Below, one piece after another: positions 54,683 to 63,561 of a stretch of 64,000 nt of DNA. A program made the position numbers and the translations under genes. This DNA is from Thiothrix caldifontis (lineage in GTDB: Bacteria > Pseudomonadota > Gammaproteobacteria > Thiotrichales > Thiotrichaceae), in the NCBI RefSeq assembly GCF_900107695.1, contig NZ_FNQP01000018.1:1-64000 (forward strand). Reading direction: 5' to 3'. Each line of letters starts with the position of its first letter. The first letter of the stretch is position 1. Under the pieces are notes generated by a model. It was not told the origin of the DNA, ran no database searches, and saw only the letters and a program-made list of their open reading frames with translations.

Positions 54683-54741
54683 AGGGCGACCGCCGGTCGC
54701 CCCTACGGGTAATCTTGGTAGGGGCGACCGGCGGTCGCCCT
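54683..54741. repeat. perfect 24-bp inverted repeat between rnfE and rnfA
   Basis: Arms 54683-54706 and 54718-54741 (agggcgaccgcc.../...ggcggtcgccct) pair perfectly around an 11-base spacer. Each arm is itself partly palindromic (cgaccgccggtcg). There is no T tract, so it is more likely a mobile REP-like repeat or an mRNA-stabilising hairpin than a terminator. Confidence 0.85.
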
Positions 54742-54752
54742 CTTCACGTTTT

Positions 54753-55376
54753 TTACGCATATTGTTTGCGTGTTTTCAGCCATTCAAAGAACAGCAACCA
54801 GCCGCCCAGCACCAAAAAGCCGCCCGGTGGCAATACCATCACCACCCACGGCTGGAACTGTTCACTAAACAGCGGCAAACCGAACAGCGAACCACTGCCC
54901 AGGATTTCGCGCACTACGCCCAAGCACAGCAAAGCCAGCGTGAAACCCAACCCCATGCCCGCCGCGTTCACCATCGACTTCAGCGGTTTGTTGCGTGACG
55001 CACAGGCTTCCGCCCGCCCCAGAATAATGCAGTTCACCACAATCAACTGGATGAACGCCCCCAGCGCGTTGTAAACCTCCTGACTCAACGCCTGCATGGT
55101 GTAATCCACGATGGTCACAAAGGTCGAAATGATCACAATGTAAGTGGCGATGCGCACTTCCGACGGGATCAGGTTGCGGAACAATGACACCAGCAAACTC
55201 GATGCCACCAGCACGAACGCGGTTGCCAAGCCCATTGCCAGCGCATTGATTGCCGAGTTGGTGACAGCCAGCACCGGACACATCCCCAGCATCATCACGA
55301 ATACCGGGTTTTCGCGCCAGATGCCTTCGAGGAAAGTATCGACCGTAATCCGGTCATCCTGTTTGATCAGGCTCAT
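54753..55376 (-). CDS. rnfE: Rnf complex membrane subunit E
   Basis: A 207-residue six-helix protein of the RnfE/NqrD family. WRENPVFVMMLGMCPVLAVT and IQLIVVNCIILGRAEACAS hold the two conserved cysteines. It pairs with RnfA in the ion-translocating core. The ATG overlaps the rnfG stop by four bases. Confidence 0.95.
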   Translation of the reverse strand: MSLIKQDDRITVDTFLEGIWRENPVFVMMLGMCPVLAVTNSAINALAMGLATAFVLVASSLLVSLFRNLIPSEVRIATYIVIISTFVTIVDYTMQALSQEVYNALGAFIQLIVVNCIILGRAEACASRNKPLKSMVNAAGMGLGFTLALLCLGVVREILGSGSLFGLPLFSEQFQPWVVMVLPPGGFLVLGGWLLFFEWLKTRKQYA

Positions 55377-56032
55377 GGTTGCGCTCCTTCGATTTGCGGC
55401 AATAGCGGTACGACCTTGGGCAGCACGTCTTGCGCACTGTTGTTCAAACCCTTGGCAATGGCTTTGGAGGAAATGGTCGCGCCACTAATCGCGTCGATTT
55501 CCCACGGGTTCTGTTTCGCGCCATGCTTGACCGCCACAATCGCGTTCGCCAGCGCATCGCCCGCCGCATTCACCTTGGCTTCCAGCTTGTCGAAATTGGC
55601 AACGAAGTGTTTGTCAGTAATCACCTTGTCACCCAGCCCCGGCGTTTCGGTTTGCTTGATGACCTTGATGCCGGTAATGCACTCGCAAGCCGGGGTGTAG
55701 GCGTAAATCGTATCCACCGAGCCGGAATAGCCCTGCGCACTGCCTTCCGCCGCCACGCCCACCAGTTTGCCTTGGGCATCGTAACCCGCGTACACATTGA
55801 TGCCTTTCATGCCGGGGACAGCTTCCAGCAATTCACCTTTTTCATTGATGATGAAATGCTTGTCAGCGGTTGCCCCCTTGATCACTTCCAGCACCGTTTT
55901 CTGGATAGCCAAACGTTTGTTTTCCTCAATCGCCGGTTTGGTGGCTTGGAACACCGTCACAATCAGGAAACCCGACAGCGCGGTTACAAACCCCAGCGTG
56001 GCGATCATCGCCGTGCTATTTCTGCCACTCAT
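55373..56032 (-). CDS. rnfG: Rnf complex FMN-binding subunit G
   Basis: A 219-residue protein with one N-terminal membrane helix (FVTALSGFLIVTVFQ) and a periplasmic FMN-binding domain. The flavinylation motif is DAISGATISS, with Thr186 as the residue that would take covalent FMN through ApbE (no apbE gene is in this window). A CxC pair (PACECITG) is also present. It overlaps rnfD and rnfE by four bases each. Confidence 0.95.
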   Translation of the reverse strand: MSGRNSTAMIATLGFVTALSGFLIVTVFQATKPAIEENKRLAIQKTVLEVIKGATADKHFIINEKGELLEAVPGMKGINVYAGYDAQGKLVGVAAEGSAQGYSGSVDTIYAYTPACECITGIKVIKQTETPGLGDKVITDKHFVANFDKLEAKVNAAGDALANAIVAVKHGAKQNPWEIDAISGATISSKAIAKGLNNSAQDVLPKVVPLLPQIEGAQP

Positions 56033-57072
56033 GCGGATTTCCTCCGTGCGCCAAACAGCCGTGGTTGTGTCCAGGTATCAATCAGCGGGGTCATAGCATT
56101 GCCCAGCAAAATGGCGTACATAATGCCTTCTGACAAACTCCCGAACTGGCGGATCAACACCGTGAGGAAGCCAATCAGCAAGCCGTAAATCATCACGCCC
56201 TTGGGTGTCAGCGGCGAACCCACCATGTCGGAAGCCATGAACATCGCCCCCAACATCAGCCCACCCGAAAACAGCATGAATACCGGGTCAGCAAATTTCT
56301 CCGGGTTAATCAGGTATAACACCCCGGAGGTGGCAACCACCCCGACGAAAATCCACGCCGGAATCTGCCAGTTCATCATCTTGCGGATTACCAGATACAG
56401 CCCGCACACCAGAATCAGCAGCGCAGACGTTTCCCCCGCCGAACCCGCTACCATGCCGGTATACAGGTCAAACGGTGCAGTGCTGATGTGCTGGAATTTA
56501 TGCAAACTTAATGGTGTAGCCCCGGTAAAACCATCCACCGCCACCTGTTTCACCCACTCGGCGGTTTCTGGCGGCATCATGAACGGCGCAGTCAGGCTGG
56601 AAGGTACAAACTCGCTGAAACGCCCCGTGAAAAATGCAGGTGTCCAAGTGGTAATCGCTACCGGAAACGCCGCTTGCACAAACGCCCGCCCGACCAATGC
56701 CGGGTTGAACACGTTGTAACCAATCCCGCCAAACACCGCCTTGCCAATCGCAATCCCGGCAATACCCGCCACCGCAGCCATCCATAGCGGGAAACCGGGT
56801 GGCAAGGTCAACGCCAACAAAATACCGCTGATGGTGGACGACCAGTCGCTCAAGCTGCTGGGTTTATTACCCATCCAGTTGAAAAAGCGTTCCGTACCAA
56901 GGCAAGCCAGCGTGGTGACGATGACCAGTGCCAGCACGCTAATGCCGAACTGGTACACCGCGAATGCCACAATCGGCAGCAGCGCGTACACCACGTTGCG
57001 CATGATGGTCGGCACATCCTGCGGCTTTTTGACGTGCGGTGCTGTGTGCAGAACAATGTGTTTCTTGCTCAT
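56029..57072 (-). CDS. rnfD: Rnf complex membrane subunit D
   Basis: A 347-residue protein with nine or ten membrane helices. The covalent FMN motif is DGFTGATPLS (Thr186). NVFNPALVGRAF and the LINPEKFADPVFMLFSGG and MASDMVGSPLTPKG segments are typical. RnfD is part of the ion-pumping electron path. It overlaps rnfC by four bases. Confidence 0.95.
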   Translation of the reverse strand: MSKKHIVLHTAPHVKKPQDVPTIMRNVVYALLPIVAFAVYQFGISVLALVIVTTLACLGTERFFNWMGNKPSSLSDWSSTISGILLALTLPPGFPLWMAAVAGIAGIAIGKAVFGGIGYNVFNPALVGRAFVQAAFPVAITTWTPAFFTGRFSEFVPSSLTAPFMMPPETAEWVKQVAVDGFTGATPLSLHKFQHISTAPFDLYTGMVAGSAGETSALLILVCGLYLVIRKMMNWQIPAWIFVGVVATSGVLYLINPEKFADPVFMLFSGGLMLGAMFMASDMVGSPLTPKGVMIYGLLIGFLTVLIRQFGSLSEGIMYAILLGNAMTPLIDTWTQPRLFGARRKSA

Positions 57073-58421
57073 GCTTTCCCCTTTTGTTCACGGTTGACGG
57101 CTTTGGCAATGCGGAAATATTGCACCAGCGGGATATTCGACGGGCACACAAAGCTGCAACAGCCGCATTCAAAGCAACTGTTGAGGTGGAAATCGCTTTC
57201 CATCTCGGCGTAGTGGCGTTTGCCCGCCAGCCAGCCCATTTGCGCCGGGTTGAGGTGCATCGGGCAGGCATCCACACAGCGCGAACACTTGATGCAGGGG
57301 AATACGGTTTCGCCCTGTTCGCCGATGAAAGTGCGTTCCTGAAACACCAGCAAACCCGACGTGCCTTTGGTAATTGGCACATCCAGCGAAGGCAGCGACA
57401 TTCCCATCATCGGGCCACCGAGGATCACTTTTTCGTGGTCGGCAGTAATGCCCAGTTGTTCAAGGATGAAGCGTACCGGTGTGCCAATCGGCATCAGGTA
57501 ATTGCCTGCTTTGGCGACATTTGTACCGGTCACGGTGACGACGCGCTCAATCAGCCCTTCGCCCTTGGGTAACAGTTTGCCGAGTTGCGCCAGTGTGCCG
57601 ACGTTGTTGACGACAATGCCGATGTCGATGGGCAAGCCGCCAGCGGGGACTTCCACACCCAGCAGCGATTTCAGCAGCATTTTTTCCGCGCCCTGTGGGT
57701 ACTTGGTTTCCACCAGTTTCACGGTAATCGGGTCGTCGGGTTTCAAGGCGGCTTTTATCGCGGTGGCTGCATCGGCTTTGTTGTCTTCAATGCCGACAAT
57801 GGCGCGTTTGGCCCCGGTAATGTGCAGGGCGTAGCGGATGCCTTGCAGCAAATCCTGTGGCTGTTCCAGCATCACCCGATGGTCACAGGTGAGGTAGGGT
57901 TCGCATTCGCAGCCGTTCACCACCAGCGTGTGCGCAGTCTTGCCGTGCGGAATACGCAATTTGACGTGCGACGGAAACGCAGCCCCGCCCAGACCTGCCA
58001 TGCCGGTGGCTTGCACCCGCTGGATCAGTTCGTCGTGATCCAGCGTTTCCGGCTCGACCGGGTTGCCGTACAGCACGTACTGGGAAGAGGCTTTGTACAC
58101 ATCAATGACAATCGACAGCACTTTGGGGCCAGCCGCACTCGGCATCAGCCCAATGCTGCTGACCACGCCCGTGGCAGGCGCGTGCACGGGGACGGACATG
58201 AAACCATCCGCCTCGGCGATGATTTGCCCGCGCAGCACTTCCTGCCCCACGTTGACCACGGGCTTGGCAGGTGCGCCGATGTGTTGTGCCACCGGCACAA
58301 TCAGGCGCGGCGGGAACGCCAGCCGCTGGATCGCCTTCCCCCGCGTTGCGTCCTTGTGGTAACGCGGGTGAATGCCGTGCGAGAAGCGGCCTTTGCGGAA
58401 TTTTTCAAACAGAGCAAGCAT
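57069..58421 (-). CDS. rnfC: Rnf complex NADH/ferredoxin-side subunit C
   Basis: A 450-residue protein. The front part is a barrel-sandwich fold (HIGAPAKPVVNVGQEVLRGQ); the NADH/FMN-binding middle has GMAGLGGAAFPSHVKL and VVNGCECEPYLTCDHRVM; two [4Fe-4S] motifs follow, CIKCSRCVDACP and CFECGCCSFVCP. RnfC exchanges electrons with NAD. It is first of the rnfCDGEA block, and 180 bases with inverted 44-bp repeats separate it from the oxidoreductase gene upstream. Confidence 0.95.
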   Translation of the reverse strand: MLALFEKFRKGRFSHGIHPRYHKDATRGKAIQRLAFPPRLIVPVAQHIGAPAKPVVNVGQEVLRGQIIAEADGFMSVPVHAPATGVVSSIGLMPSAAGPKVLSIVIDVYKASSQYVLYGNPVEPETLDHDELIQRVQATGMAGLGGAAFPSHVKLRIPHGKTAHTLVVNGCECEPYLTCDHRVMLEQPQDLLQGIRYALHITGAKRAIVGIEDNKADAATAIKAALKPDDPITVKLVETKYPQGAEKMLLKSLLGVEVPAGGLPIDIGIVVNNVGTLAQLGKLLPKGEGLIERVVTVTGTNVAKAGNYLMPIGTPVRFILEQLGITADHEKVILGGPMMGMSLPSLDVPITKGTSGLLVFQERTFIGEQGETVFPCIKCSRCVDACPMHLNPAQMGWLAGKRHYAEMESDFHLNSCFECGCCSFVCPSNIPLVQYFRIAKAVNREQKGKA

Positions 58422-58471
58422 TTGAGTTACCTGTTACGTTACGGTTGGCTGCGCCAAAATACCCCGTGTTA

Positions 58472-58583
58472 CCCCCCCTCCCTAACCCTCCCCCCGCAAG
58501 GGGTGGAGGGGACAAGAGGGAAATTCTTTTCTTCCTCTCTTGCTCCCTTCCCCCCTTGCGGGGGAAGGGCTGGGGATGGGGGG
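58472..58583. repeat. pair of inverted 44-bp repeats between PFOR gene and rnfC
   Basis: Two copies of the 44-bp G/C-rich element, 58472-58515 (reverse) and 58540-58583 (forward), face each other over 24 bases and could fold into one long hairpin. The spacer is also partly self-complementary (gaggg/cttcctc). They are the same family as the copies at 52778 and 52948 and fill most of the 180-base gap; no gene is seen there. Confidence 0.75.
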
Positions 58584-58601
58584 AATACGCGGGTACTCCC
58601 C

Positions 58602-61600
58602 CTATTGGTATTTCGCCGCCCGCGCCACCAGCTTATCCAAGCCAGCTTCGTTCGGGTTGGGCGGAGTTCCAGGGTGCAGGCAACCTGCCGTGCATTTCTC
58701 TGCCGCTTTCACGATGTCCTTGAAGGGGCCACCTTGTGGGTTAATCACAATCGCCTTTTTCTGGTCGTTGTAAGCAAAGATAGCCGGGTTGATATTGATG
58801 CACTCGTCACAGGCGGTACATTCCGGCGTTTCCACCCACACTGGCTCGAAACTGCCCGCGTTCGCAGCAGGTGCAGCACCCGCCGGAGACAATGCGCCGT
58901 TACCACCGCTTGCCAGCAATCCCGCTGGTACGCTGCCCGCAGCCATGCCCATCAGGGTAGCGGTGAGTTGTTGCGCGACTTCGGCTTTGGCTTGCAGCTT
59001 GATCGCATCCAGATCCACCACTTGATCAACCCCGGTCAGCGACTTGAGTTGATGCCAGAAACCACGGCGTTCTTCGGTGGAAGCCACCAGTTCCTGTGCT
59101 ACCAACACCCGCATCAGGCGGTTTTTGCCGTCCACTGCCCAGATGTAGGGGAACTTGCCGTCGCGCTCGTCTTCATCCAGTTCGATGAAGTCGTGCAACT
59201 GCACCATATTGTCGTTCCACGTTTCCGGCGGGGCTTTGCGGAAGCTCTTGCGGAAACGGCCTTCGGTGAGGGCGAAGTCGGCAAAGGTCATTGGCACTTT
59301 CATGCTGGCGGTTTTGCCTTTTTCGTCGGTGTATTCCAGCGTGTAAGTCGGCCAGTCGGTGTCGATGGACGGGTTGCCTTCGATGCTGGAACAGTCTTTC
59401 AGGGTTTCGCCTGCATCCGGGTCGAAGCGGAACAAGGGGTATGCACGTGATTCGACTGCCAGCTTGCTTTGCTGTTCGGCAGCGTCATCGGCCACACCGT
59501 GTTCGGGTTGGCACACGGCATAGATGTTGAACAGGGCTGGACGGCGGCTGTTCAAACCGTCGATGAAACCTTCGATCATGTGGGTCATGTTGGAAATGGA
59601 GCTTTGCAGCACGAACGAGGTGCGGTGCGCCATCCCGATCAGGCTCATTTCCTTGCGGATTTCGGTCTTACCCTTCCACGCCTTGCCATACGGAGCCATG
59701 TCGGACACCTGCCCGATAAAGCCGGAGGTACACGCCTGACCGCCCGTGTTGGAATACACTTGCGTATCCAGCACCAGCACCTTGATCGGCATTCCCGACA
59801 TCAGCGCACGCGACAGGTTCTGGAAGCCGATGTCGTACATTGCGCCATCACCACCGACTGCTACGACTGGCGGGCATAAACGCCATTCTTCATCACTGAA
59901 AGCTTTCCAGTTGAAGTAGGTCAGGATGGAATCGTGTTCCGCCGGATCGTATTTGTCGGCAATGATCAGCTCGGCTTTGCGGATGGCTTTGAAACCGTCC
60001 GCCATTTTCGCCATGTGACCTTCAAAGATACCCATCGCCATCGACGGCGCGTCCTGGAACAAGTGGTTTGCCCAAGGGAACGGATACGGGTTGAACGGGA
60101 AGGTGGATGCCCACACCGAGGTACAGCCCGTGGCGTTGATAATGCCCATTTCGGCACGACCTTGCTTGGTTTGGCCTTCGGTGTAACGCCATTTCAGGTT
60201 GCGCAACGCATCCAGCAGCTTGGTAATGTCTTTCAGCCATTGCTGGTTGAGCGGCTGGGTCGGGCCGTCGGCTTCCAGTGAATGCGAGAGGATGCCCAGC
60301 GTCAGGTCGTGTTCCTTGTTGCCGTCGATAGCAGCGCGGAAGGCAGCCGTGTCACCAAGGTTGATATTGTTCGCCAAGGTCATGCGCACCTTGGTTTCAA
60401 GCTGGTTGATCAGGTTGTCGATTTTTTCCAGATGAGACTTCACGCGCGGTTGCAACAAGGCGGTTACGGTGGCGGTGAACAGGTGGATACTGGTCTTTTC
60501 GCCGCAACCCAGACACGCGCCGTCGCCGGACATCATGGAATGGTAGTTGTGCTTATCGAGCAGCAGGGTTTCGAGTGCACCAACCTTTTCATCCAGATCG
60601 TCAATGCGGCTGAATTCGGGGGCGGTGGTGGGCAGTTCGAGCCAGAATTTCCATTCCTTGCGCATCCGTTCGACCGCTGATTCAGTTTGCGGGGCGGCAA
60701 CCAAGGCTTGGTCGCCACAGACCTTGATGCATTCCATGCAGCCTTTACAGGTGTAAGGGTTAATGGTGATGGAGAACAAGCCACCGCTGCCCGCCTGCTT
60801 TTTCTCGCGGGTAGAGTAGTAAGGCTTGGTAATGGCAAAACGGAAGTCGCCGATGGTGGCGAGCAGGCGGCTGAATTCGCGTTCCAGACTCTGCTTTTCC
60901 GCACCTTCCAGCGGGGATTCTGCCAGTGTTTCCAGCACCGCATGGTCGATGAGCTGGTTGACGTTGGCGGCTTCACCGTTTTGCTCGATCAGGCCGCGCA
61001 GCTTTTTCTCAACAGTACGTACTTCACGGCGCAGGAAACGGGTCGGGTTGCCGCCGCGTTCAATCGTCATGATCGCGGAGTTGAATACGTCGCTGATGGA
61101 ATTGACCAGACCGGGAATCGCGCTATCCGGGCAAACGCTGTAGCAGTTGCCGCAAGCGGTACAGTTTTCTGGCTTGAATTCGGGGTATTCAAAGCGGATC
61201 TGGGTCATGTCGCGGTAGAAGCCCGTTGCCACTGGCATTAAGCCGGTTGCCATGTACGGGTCGGCAAGGTTGCCGCTGCCTTTGCCTTCAAGGTAGAAGC
61301 TGCCGGTCTGTTCCCAGAAACGGTGGATGTCGGATAAACGTCCGTCGCCTTCCGGCAATTGCTTGAGCATGATCGGCAAGGAACTGGCTTGCTTGCGTAC
61401 CGCTTCCGGGGTCAATCCGACGGTTTTTTCTGTGATTTCAATGATTTCATCGAAACCACGGCGTACCACTTTGAGGTTGTCTTCGACCACCCGTGCGCCT
61501 TTGCTGCCGAACTTGTCGCGCAATTGTTTTTCAATGGCATCAAACAGGGTGTCGCGGGTCATATTGTTCCGCGCCATCAACGGGGATGCGGCGAAGAACG

Positions 61601-63527
61601 CGCCTTGGAAAGCGTTACCCTGCATACGGAATTGCAGTTCAGCGTTGGAAGCTTCTTCGCGGGCAATCTTGAAACCGTCGATGTAGTAAATGCGGATGCC
61701 GTGGTCAACGATGTATTTCTGTGCCTGACGCGGGATTTGCGCCCACACTTCTGCCGCAGTGCCAAGGCTGCTTTGGATAATGAACACACCATCCTTGTCC
61801 AGCCCGTGCAGTGGGTTGGAGTGCAGGAATACATTCGGGTCGGGTGAGAGCACCACGTCGACGAAATGGTATTCGCACGATAAACGGATCGGTTCAGGCG
61901 CAGCGGACAGGTAGTAGGTGGTCGGCTGACCTTTCTTTTCCGAACCGTATTTGGGGTTGGCTTTGATGTCGAAACCGAGCAGGTCGTACAGCGTCATCGC
62001 CAGGTTTTTGCCGGTGGTGATCGCGCCCCAGCCGCCGACCGAGTGCATCCGCACGGTGATGGAACCTTTCGGCATCAGGTTGGGATTTTCGCTGCCATAC
62101 ACCGACAAATTCTTGATTTGTGGGTAACGGGTCAACAGGTCGTTGAAATAAACTTCCTGACGCGGGGAGGCAGCGTTGCGGTAGAAGTCGATGCCCAGAT
62201 AGAAGAAACGCTGGTTTTTGCCATTCGGCAGCATGTTTTCGATAGCACCGATAATGCCTTCCGGTTGCAGGTCGCGGCTACCCAAGCCGTAGCAGCCGGA
62301 GTACAGGGCAGGGGCTTCACCGCTTTTGTAGCTGGCATACAGCGGGTAAGGCAGTTCACCACGGGTAGCGAAACCGTTTTCCATGCTCTTGGTGAGGGAG
62401 GCACGGACTTCACGCATCACGGGTAAATCTTCCGCCAGCGGCTGGTCGGTACGCTCCAGCACCACGCAGCCTTTCTTGCCCTTGAGTGCCTTGCTAATCA
62501 AATCGCCGGGGAACGGGCGGTACATGGTGAGGTTAATCACGCCCACTTTCAACTTGCGGGTATCACGCAAGTAATCAGCAACCGCTTCCGCCTGCACGAT
62601 CATGCTGCCTTGCCCAAGGATCACGTAGTCGGCGTCATCGCAACGGTATTCGGCAATGCGCCCGTAGTAACGCCCGGTGAGGCTGGCGTATTCCGCCATC
62701 ACGGTTTCGGACAGGGTGCGGATGTGGTCAAAGAAATACGGGCGTTGCGCGGCGGTAGCCTGCATATAGGCATCCTGATTTTGCACCGTGCCTGCCACCA
62801 TCGGGTTATCCACACTCCACACTTCGGGGACGCGGCGGCGTTTCGGGCCGTAAATCATTTCTTGCGCCGGGGTGGGGCAGTCGATCATATCGGCGGGGTT
62901 GCCGAGGAATTCCGCAATCAGTTCACGTTCCGGCACTTGCAGCGGTTCGATCAAATGGGTGGTGAGGAAGCCGTCTTGCGCCACTGCCGCAGGGGTCAGC
63001 GAGAGTTCGGCAATTTTGCGCCCGATCAGGTTGAGGTCAGCCGCTTCCTGCGCATTCTTGGCGAAAATTTGGAAGAAACCGGTGTCGTCGATACAGTGGT
63101 AGTCATCATGCCCGCAATGCACGTTGAGGCTGGCCTTGGTAATGGCGCGGCAACCGATGTTCAGCACGTAAGGCAGGCGTTTACCCACAGCGGCGTACAA
63201 GGATTCGTGCATGAATGCCACGCCTTGTGCGGAGGAGAAGTTGGTGGCACGCAAGCCCGTCATCGACATCCCGGCAGTCACGGCGGCGGCAGCATGTTCG
63301 GATTCCGGTTCAACGAAAATCAGCGGTTGCCCCGCGTTATTGACATGACCTTTGGCGACTTCTTCTGCCCAGTATTCGCCCATTTGTGTGGAAGGGGTAA
63401 TCGGGTACGCACCCGCCGCATCCGATGCCTCGCGTTCACACATAATGACAGCGGCATTGCCGTCCATTGCCATGCGCGTACCGGGGTACTTGACGGTAGG
63501 GGTAACAGGTTTCTTGATTCCGAACAT
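58602..63527 (-). CDS. nifJ: pyruvate:ferredoxin (flavodoxin) oxidoreductase, long form with C-terminal ferredoxin domain
   Basis: A 1641-residue single-chain 2-oxoacid oxidoreductase, well above the usual 1170-1200. Order: pyrimidine-binding domain (AYPITPSTQMGEYWAEE), transketolase-C-like domain, gamma domain (SVGGWGAITTGKNLA), two-cluster ferredoxin insert (CTACGNCYSVCP, then CKGCMECIKVCG), proximal cluster DGACLGCGEKT, and TPP site GGDGAMYDIGFQNLS with YSNTGGQACTSG. Extra parts are a long helical stretch after the proximal cluster and a C-terminal ferredoxin-like tail, ECTACDECININP and KCTAGCLHPG. It splits pyruvate with CoA to acetyl-CoA, CO2 and reduced ferredoxin. The ATG at 63527 has agagg upstream; a TTG at 63557 is less likely. 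It is cotranscribed with Rnf, its likely electron sink. Confidence 0.93.
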   Translation of the reverse strand: MFGIKKPVTPTVKYPGTRMAMDGNAAVIMCEREASDAAGAYPITPSTQMGEYWAEEVAKGHVNNAGQPLIFVEPESEHAAAAVTAGMSMTGLRATNFSSAQGVAFMHESLYAAVGKRLPYVLNIGCRAITKASLNVHCGHDDYHCIDDTGFFQIFAKNAQEAADLNLIGRKIAELSLTPAAVAQDGFLTTHLIEPLQVPERELIAEFLGNPADMIDCPTPAQEMIYGPKRRRVPEVWSVDNPMVAGTVQNQDAYMQATAAQRPYFFDHIRTLSETVMAEYASLTGRYYGRIAEYRCDDADYVILGQGSMIVQAEAVADYLRDTRKLKVGVINLTMYRPFPGDLISKALKGKKGCVVLERTDQPLAEDLPVMREVRASLTKSMENGFATRGELPYPLYASYKSGEAPALYSGCYGLGSRDLQPEGIIGAIENMLPNGKNQRFFYLGIDFYRNAASPRQEVYFNDLLTRYPQIKNLSVYGSENPNLMPKGSITVRMHSVGGWGAITTGKNLAMTLYDLLGFDIKANPKYGSEKKGQPTTYYLSAAPEPIRLSCEYHFVDVVLSPDPNVFLHSNPLHGLDKDGVFIIQSSLGTAAEVWAQIPRQAQKYIVDHGIRIYYIDGFKIAREEASNAELQFRMQGNAFQGAFFAASPLMARNNMTRDTLFDAIEKQLRDKFGSKGARVVEDNLKVVRRGFDEIIEITEKTVGLTPEAVRKQASSLPIMLKQLPEGDGRLSDIHRFWEQTGSFYLEGKGSGNLADPYMATGLMPVATGFYRDMTQIRFEYPEFKPENCTACGNCYSVCPDSAIPGLVNSISDVFNSAIMTIERGGNPTRFLRREVRTVEKKLRGLIEQNGEAANVNQLIDHAVLETLAESPLEGAEKQSLEREFSRLLATIGDFRFAITKPYYSTREKKQAGSGGLFSITINPYTCKGCMECIKVCGDQALVAAPQTESAVERMRKEWKFWLELPTTAPEFSRIDDLDEKVGALETLLLDKHNYHSMMSGDGACLGCGEKTSIHLFTATVTALLQPRVKSHLEKIDNLINQLETKVRMTLANNINLGDTAAFRAAIDGNKEHDLTLGILSHSLEADGPTQPLNQQWLKDITKLLDALRNLKWRYTEGQTKQGRAEMGIINATGCTSVWASTFPFNPYPFPWANHLFQDAPSMAMGIFEGHMAKMADGFKAIRKAELIIADKYDPAEHDSILTYFNWKAFSDEEWRLCPPVVAVGGDGAMYDIGFQNLSRALMSGMPIKVLVLDTQVYSNTGGQACTSGFIGQVSDMAPYGKAWKGKTEIRKEMSLIGMAHRTSFVLQSSISNMTHMIEGFIDGLNSRRPALFNIYAVCQPEHGVADDAAEQQSKLAVESRAYPLFRFDPDAGETLKDCSSIEGNPSIDTDWPTYTLEYTDEKGKTASMKVPMTFADFALTEGRFRKSFRKAPPETWNDNMVQLHDFIELDEDERDGKFPYIWAVDGKNRLMRVLVAQELVASTEERRGFWHQLKSLTGVDQVVDLDAIKLQAKAEVAQQLTATLMGMAAGSVPAGLLASGGNGALSPAGAAPAANAGSFEPVWVETPECTACDECININPAIFAYNDQKKAIVINPQGGPFKDIVKAAEKCTAGCLHPGTPPNPNEAGLDKLVARAAKYQ

Positions 63528-63561
63528 GGTTTGACTGCCTCTACGAGTGAGATTCAAAGGA

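Noticed and set aside
54683-54741. Terminator inside the rnf operon
   Set aside because: The inverted repeat has no T tract on either strand and the genes on both sides belong to one complex.
53010-58421. Rnf complex lacking RnfB
   Set aside because: An RnfB-like polyferredoxin gene is present upstream of nifJ, cut by the right edge.
57585-59450. 621-codon open frame on the + strand
   Set aside because: Lies antisense to rnfC and nifJ in a GC-rich region; the protein is low-complexity with no domain, and crosses the non-coding repeat gap.
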